Part shown: piece after piece, positions 61,083 to 64,000 of the stretch
Numbering within the stretch: the first letter of the stretch is position 1
Layout of the letters: each line of letters opens with the position of its first letter
DNA from: Oricola sp.
GTDB taxonomy: Bacteria; Pseudomonadota; Alphaproteobacteria; Rhizobiales; Rhizobiaceae
DNA length: 64,000 bases
Assembly: GCF_022763245.1 (NCBI RefSeq)
Contig: NZ_JALEGV010000032.1
Location: forward strand, 186,001 to 250,000
Direction: 5' to 3'
The notes under the pieces: model-generated
What the model saw: the letters and a program-made list of their open reading frames with translations, nothing else
Told to the model about the DNA's origin: nothing
The model's database searches: none
Translations under genes and position numbers: made by a program

Positions 61083-62078
61083 ATGTACAGCCAGGGATTG
61101 ATCGGGGCGCAAACTGCGACCGAGGAGGACGAGGCGTTTCTGGAGCGGTTTCAAGCCCGCATCGATGCCGACGAGAAAATCGAGCCGACAGACGAGATGC
61201 CGGAAGGCTATCGCCGCACGCTGATCCGCCAGATCGGCCAGCACGCCCATTCCGAGATTGTCGGCATGCTGCCGGAGGGCAACTGGATCACGCGCGCGCC
61301 GACGCTGCGCCGCAAGGCGGCACTGCTCGCCAAGGTTCAGGACGAGGGCGGCCACGGGCTTTACCTCTATTCCGCCGCCGAGACGCTTGGCGTCACCCGC
61401 GAGCAGATGACCGACGAGCTGCTCGCCGGAAAGGCGAAATACTCGTCCATCTTCAACTACCCGACACTCACCTGGGCCGACATCGGCGCGATCGGCTGGC
61501 TCGTCGACGGCGCGGCGATCATGAACCAGATTCCGCTCTGCCGCTGTTCCTACGGTCCGTATTCGCGGGCCATGATCCGCGTCTGCAAGGAAGAGAGCTT
61601 CCATCAGCGCCAGGGCTACGAAATCATGATGGCGCTCGCCCGCGGCTCGAAAGAGCAGAAGGACCTGGCGCAGGACGCCCTGGATCGGTGGTGGTGGCCG
61701 TCCCTGATGATGTTCGGGCCGCATGACAGCGACAGTCAGCATGGCGACCAGTCGATGCGATGGAAGATCAAGCGCTTTTCCAACGACGAACTGCGCCAGA
61801 AATTTGTCGATGCCACCGTTCCGCAGGCCGAGTTCATCGGTCTGAAGGTTCCTGACCCCGAATTGAAGTGGAACGAGGGCAAGAACGGCTACGATTTCGG
61901 CCCGATCGATTGGGACGAGTTCTGGCGCGTGGTGAAGGGCAACGGCCCGATGAACCGGGATCGCATGGCCGCGCGGCGCAAGGCCCATGCCGATGGCGAA
62001 TGGGTGCGCGAGGCCGCCAACGCTTACGCCGCCAAGCGCCGTGCGCGCGCCGAAGCCAGCAAGATTGCAGCGGAGTGA
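61083..62078 (+). CDS. paaA: Ring-1,2-phenylacetyl-CoA epoxidase, catalytic subunit
   Basis: A 331-residue di-iron oxygenase subunit. The iron-binding helices carry [20 protein letters not shown] and [17 protein letters not shown], each with an E-x-x-H motif. [16 protein letters not shown] is another PaaA hallmark. It adds one oxygen atom across the ring of phenylacetyl-CoA. The ATG at 61083 follows CCGGAGCC. It opens paaABCDE. Confidence 0.96.
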   Translation: MYSQGLIGAQTATEEDEAFLERFQARIDADEKIEPTDEMPEGYRRTLIRQIGQHAHSEIVGMLPEGNWITRAPTLRRKAALLAKVQDEGGHGLYLYSAAETLGVTREQMTDELLAGKAKYSSIFNYPTLTWADIGAIGWLVDGAAIMNQIPLCRCSYGPYSRAMIRVCKEESFHQRQGYEIMMALARGSKEQKDLAQDALDRWWWPSLMMFGPHDSDSQHGDQSMRWKIKRFSNDELRQKFVDATVPQAEFIGLKVPDPELKWNEGKNGYDFGPIDWDEFWRVVKGNGPMNRDRMAARRKAHADGEWVREAANAYAAKRRARAEASKIAAE

Positions 62079-62083
62079 CTGTC

Positions 62084-62368
62084 ATGACCAACACGACACC
62101 CCTTTGGGAAGTTTTCATCCGGCCGCGCAACGGCCTTGCCCATCGCCATTGCGGCTCGCTGCATGCGGCCGACGCCGAGATGGCGCTGCAGGCGGCGCGT
62201 GACGTCTACACGCGGCGCGGCGAGGGCACTTCGATCTGGGTCGTCCCTTCGGCCGAGATCACTGCCTCCGACCCGAAGGACAAGGACGCGCTTTTCGAGC
62301 CGACGGCCGACAAGATCTACCGCCATCCGACCTTCTACGACATCCCCGACGAAGTCGGACACATGTAA
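62084..62368 (+). CDS. paaB: Ring-1,2-phenylacetyl-CoA epoxidase subunit B
   Basis: A 94-residue subunit required for activity but without iron ligands. TPLWEVFIRPRNGLAHRHCGSLHAADAEMALQAARDVYTRRGEG is typical. The ATG lies 5 bases after the paaA stop, so translation is closely linked. Length matches the family. Confidence 0.94.
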   Translation: MTNTTPLWEVFIRPRNGLAHRHCGSLHAADAEMALQAARDVYTRRGEGTSIWVVPSAEITASDPKDKDALFEPTADKIYRHPTFYDIPDEVGHM

Positions 62369-62374
62369 GGGCCG

Positions 62375-63136
62375 ATGACGATGAAGGAGGAGCTCTACGA
62401 ACTGCTGCTGCGGCTCGCCGACGATCACCTGATCCTCGGCCACCGCGTCTCCGAATGGTGCGGTCATGCGCCGACGCTGGAAGAGGATCTCGCGCTGCCC
62501 AACATCGCGCTCGACCTGATCGGACAGGCGCGCTCGCTCTACACCTATGCCGGCGAAGTCGAGGGCAAGGGCCGTGACGAAGACCAGTTGGCCTATCTGC
62601 GGCTGGAGCGCGACTATCGCAATCTGCTGCTCGTCGAACGTCCGAACGGCGATTTCGCCCATACGATCCTGCGCCAGCTCTATTTCTCGGTCTTCATGCA
62701 GGCCTGGTGGCGCGAGGCGGTGAAATCAACCGACGAGACGCTGGCGGCGATCGCGGCCAAGGCGGTCAAGGAGACGGTCTATCATGTCCGCCACGCGGCG
62801 GAGTGGACCATCCGTCTCGGCGACGGAACGGCGGAAAGCGCGCGTCGCATGGCAGACGCCGTCGAGGCGCTTGACCGTTACACCGGCGAGATGTTCGCCA
62901 GCGACGCGGTCACCGACGCGCTTGCCGAAGCCGGCATCGCTCCGGATCCGGCGTCGCTGAAGGCGGAATGGGACCGCGTGATCGCCGAAGTCTTCGCCGA
63001 GGCGATGCTGGAGATGCCGGATGCGCAGACCTACCAGCAGACCGGTGGCCGCCAGGGCAAACATGGCGAGGAAATGGGCTTCCTGCTCGCCGACCTGCAA
63101 TACATGCAGCGCGCCTATCCGGGGATGACATGGTAG
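62375..63136 (+). CDS. paaC: Ring-1,2-phenylacetyl-CoA epoxidase, structural subunit
   Basis: A 253-residue ferritin-like subunit that pairs with PaaA. LLRLADDHLILGHRVSEWCGHAPTLEEDLALPNIALDLIGQARSLY opens it and GGRQGKHGEEMGFLLADLQYMQRAYPGMTW closes it, both typical. The metal site is degenerate, as in other PaaC. An internal ATG at 62381 is an alternative start. The stop overlaps paaD. Confidence 0.95.
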   Translation: MTMKEELYELLLRLADDHLILGHRVSEWCGHAPTLEEDLALPNIALDLIGQARSLYTYAGEVEGKGRDEDQLAYLRLERDYRNLLLVERPNGDFAHTILRQLYFSVFMQAWWREAVKSTDETLAAIAAKAVKETVYHVRHAAEWTIRLGDGTAESARRMADAVEALDRYTGEMFASDAVTDALAEAGIAPDPASLKAEWDRVIAEVFAEAMLEMPDAQTYQQTGGRQGKHGEEMGFLLADLQYMQRAYPGMTW

Positions 63137-63639
63137 CGCAAGCCGCCATCGACCGCGCCGAGATGCAGGCGAGGGCGTGGGAAGCCGCCGCGGCGGTGCC
63201 CGATCCCGAAGTGCCCTGCGTCACGGTCGCGGATCTCGGCATCCTGCGCTCCGTCGATATCGACGAGGCAGGGATGGCGGTGGCGAAGGTCACGCCGACC
63301 TATTCCGGCTGTCCCGCCACGCTCGCGATCGAGTTGTCGGTCGAGACCGCGTTGCGCGAGGCTGGCTTCGACGCACGGGTCGAGCGGGTCATGTCGCCGG
63401 CCTGGACGACCGACTGGATCGGCGAGGACGCGCGCGAGAAACTGCGCGAATATGGCATCGCTCCGCCGGTGGAAGCCTCCGGCTCAATCCGCTCGCTCTT
63501 CGGCGAGACGCAGGTCGCCTGTCCGCGCTGCGGCTCCACCGACACGTCGCGCATCTCCGAATTCGGCTCGACGCCCTGCAAGGCGCATTATCGCTGCGAG
63601 GCCTGCCTCGAGCCGTTCGACTATTTCAAGTGTATTTAG
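63130..63639 (+). CDS. paaD: Phenylacetate pathway Fe-S maturation factor
   Basis: A 169-residue protein: an MIP18/SufT-like N-terminal domain (VPDPEVPCVTVADLGILRSVDI, TPTYSGCPATLAIE) and a C-terminal zinc ribbon (CPRCGSTDTSRISEFGSTPCKAHYRCEACLEPFDYFKC). It is thought to assemble or maintain the iron-sulfur cluster of the epoxidase reductase PaaE. The ATG overlaps the end of paaC by 7 bases. Confidence 0.94.
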   Translation: MVAQAAIDRAEMQARAWEAAAAVPDPEVPCVTVADLGILRSVDIDEAGMAVAKVTPTYSGCPATLAIELSVETALREAGFDARVERVMSPAWTTDWIGEDAREKLREYGIAPPVEASGSIRSLFGETQVACPRCGSTDTSRISEFGSTPCKAHYRCEACLEPFDYFKCI

Positions 63640-63650
63640 GAAAACCGGCC

Positions 63651-64000
63651 ATGTCGCTGCAATTCCATGACCTTTCCGTCTCTACCATCACCCGCGAAAC
63701 GCCCGATTCCGTCTGCCTGACCTTCGACGTTCCGGACGGACTGCGCGACGCGTTCCGTTTCCATCCGGGCCAGCACCTGACGCTGCGCGCCACGATCGGT
63801 GGCGAGGACGTCCGCCGTTCCTATTCGATCTGCTCCGGCCTGAACGAGGGCCGCTTGCGCGTCGGCGTCAAGAAGGTGGATGGCGGCCTTTTTTCCGCTT
63901 TCGTCAATGACCGATTGAACGCCGGCGACGTCATTCAGGTGATGCCGCCGCAGGGGCGGTTCGCCGTGGAAGTGACGGAGAACGGCGCCAACAACTACCT
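63651..64000 (+). CDS. paaE: Ring-1,2-phenylacetyl-CoA epoxidase reductase, truncated by the window
   Basis: Only the first 116 residues are visible. They form the FAD-binding part of a ferredoxin-NADP reductase-type protein. FRFHPGQHLTLRATI and the R-x-Y-S flavin motif in RRSYSICSG are in place, followed by VKKVDGGLFSAFVNDRL. The expected NAD-binding and C-terminal 2Fe-2S domains lie beyond the edge. The ATG follows AGGAAAA. It passes electrons from NADPH to the PaaA di-iron centre. Confidence 0.93.
   Translation, partial: MSLQFHDLSVSTITRETPDSVCLTFDVPDGLRDAFRFHPGQHLTLRATIGGEDVRRSYSICSGLNEGRLRVGVKKVDGGLFSAFVNDRLNAGDVIQVMPPQGRFAVEVTENGANNY

Noticed and set aside
1-64000. tRNA, rRNA, CRISPR, insertion sequence or prophage
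   Set aside because: No cloverleaf-like gap, direct-repeat array, transposase or phage motif was seen in the intergenic stretches or coding frames; all gaps are short and accounted for.

Overview
The window is a high-G+C alphaproteobacterial chromosome segment, most likely from the Hyphomicrobiales (Rhizobiales). Three things point there: a very-long-chain lipid A cluster (acpXL, two fabF-type genes, adh2XL, lpxXL), an iron regulator with the RirA cysteine pattern C91/C99/C105, and AqpS-type and urease loci arranged as in rhizobia and relatives. I could not resolve the genus. Genes are packed tightly with many 1-8 bp overlaps. I see no rRNA, tRNA, insertion sequence, phage gene or CRISPR array.

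Layout. 1-5.1 kb: a partial gene end, a secreted SGNH esterase, an orphan CdiI-like immunity protein, EamA and Bcr/CflA-type exporters, and a LysR regulator. 5.1-11.1 kb: cobalamin synthesis (cobK and cbiD leftward; cobA, cobB, cobC, cobD/cbiB rightward). 11.1-17.5 kb: a peptide-type ABC importer with a fused double ATPase, preceded by an M20 peptidase. 17.6-18.1 kb: an L,D-transpeptidase with a clear terminator. 18.2-22.9 kb: the C28 lipid A acyl-chain cluster, without the usual fabZXL. 23.1-27.3 kb: sugar mutarotase, KdgK-type kinase, phosphonoacetaldehyde hydrolase, DUF1045 protein. 27.0-31.9 kb: a Rieske oxygenase coupled to a 78-residue unknown protein, a ferric-iron ABC permease and binding protein, and RirA. 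32.1-34.7 kb: two secreted DUF11-type proteins. 34.7-37.0 kb: AqpS-like aquaporin behind an ArsR-like operator, then glycerol kinase.

37.0-49.2 kb holds the urease locus in two blocks on the minus strand. ureA, a MESH1-like HD hydrolase, ureB, an LprI-like protein and ureC form one block. ureE, an SMR exporter, a YrhK protein, ureF, ureG and a MarR regulator form the other. Between them lie a host-attachment-type protein with a consensus FNR/FixK box, a membrane protein, a 58-residue protein and, on the opposite strand, an autotransporter with RTX-like repeats. ureD is not present.

49.3-54.3 kb: xylB-xylA, a GT1-type glycosyltransferase and hydroxypyruvate isomerase. 54.3-64 kb: phenylacetate catabolism (paaK, paaI, paaG, paaZ, paaABCDE) with both a TetR-type and a PaaX-type regulator; paaE runs off the end. 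A 9-bp motif recurs in the three paa control regions.

The best leads for new biology are the MESH1-like hydrolase inside the urease operon, the Rieske oxygenase/78-residue pair, the RTX-repeat autotransporter, the two-gene DUF11 locus, the orphan CdiI-like gene and the palindromes around rirA.
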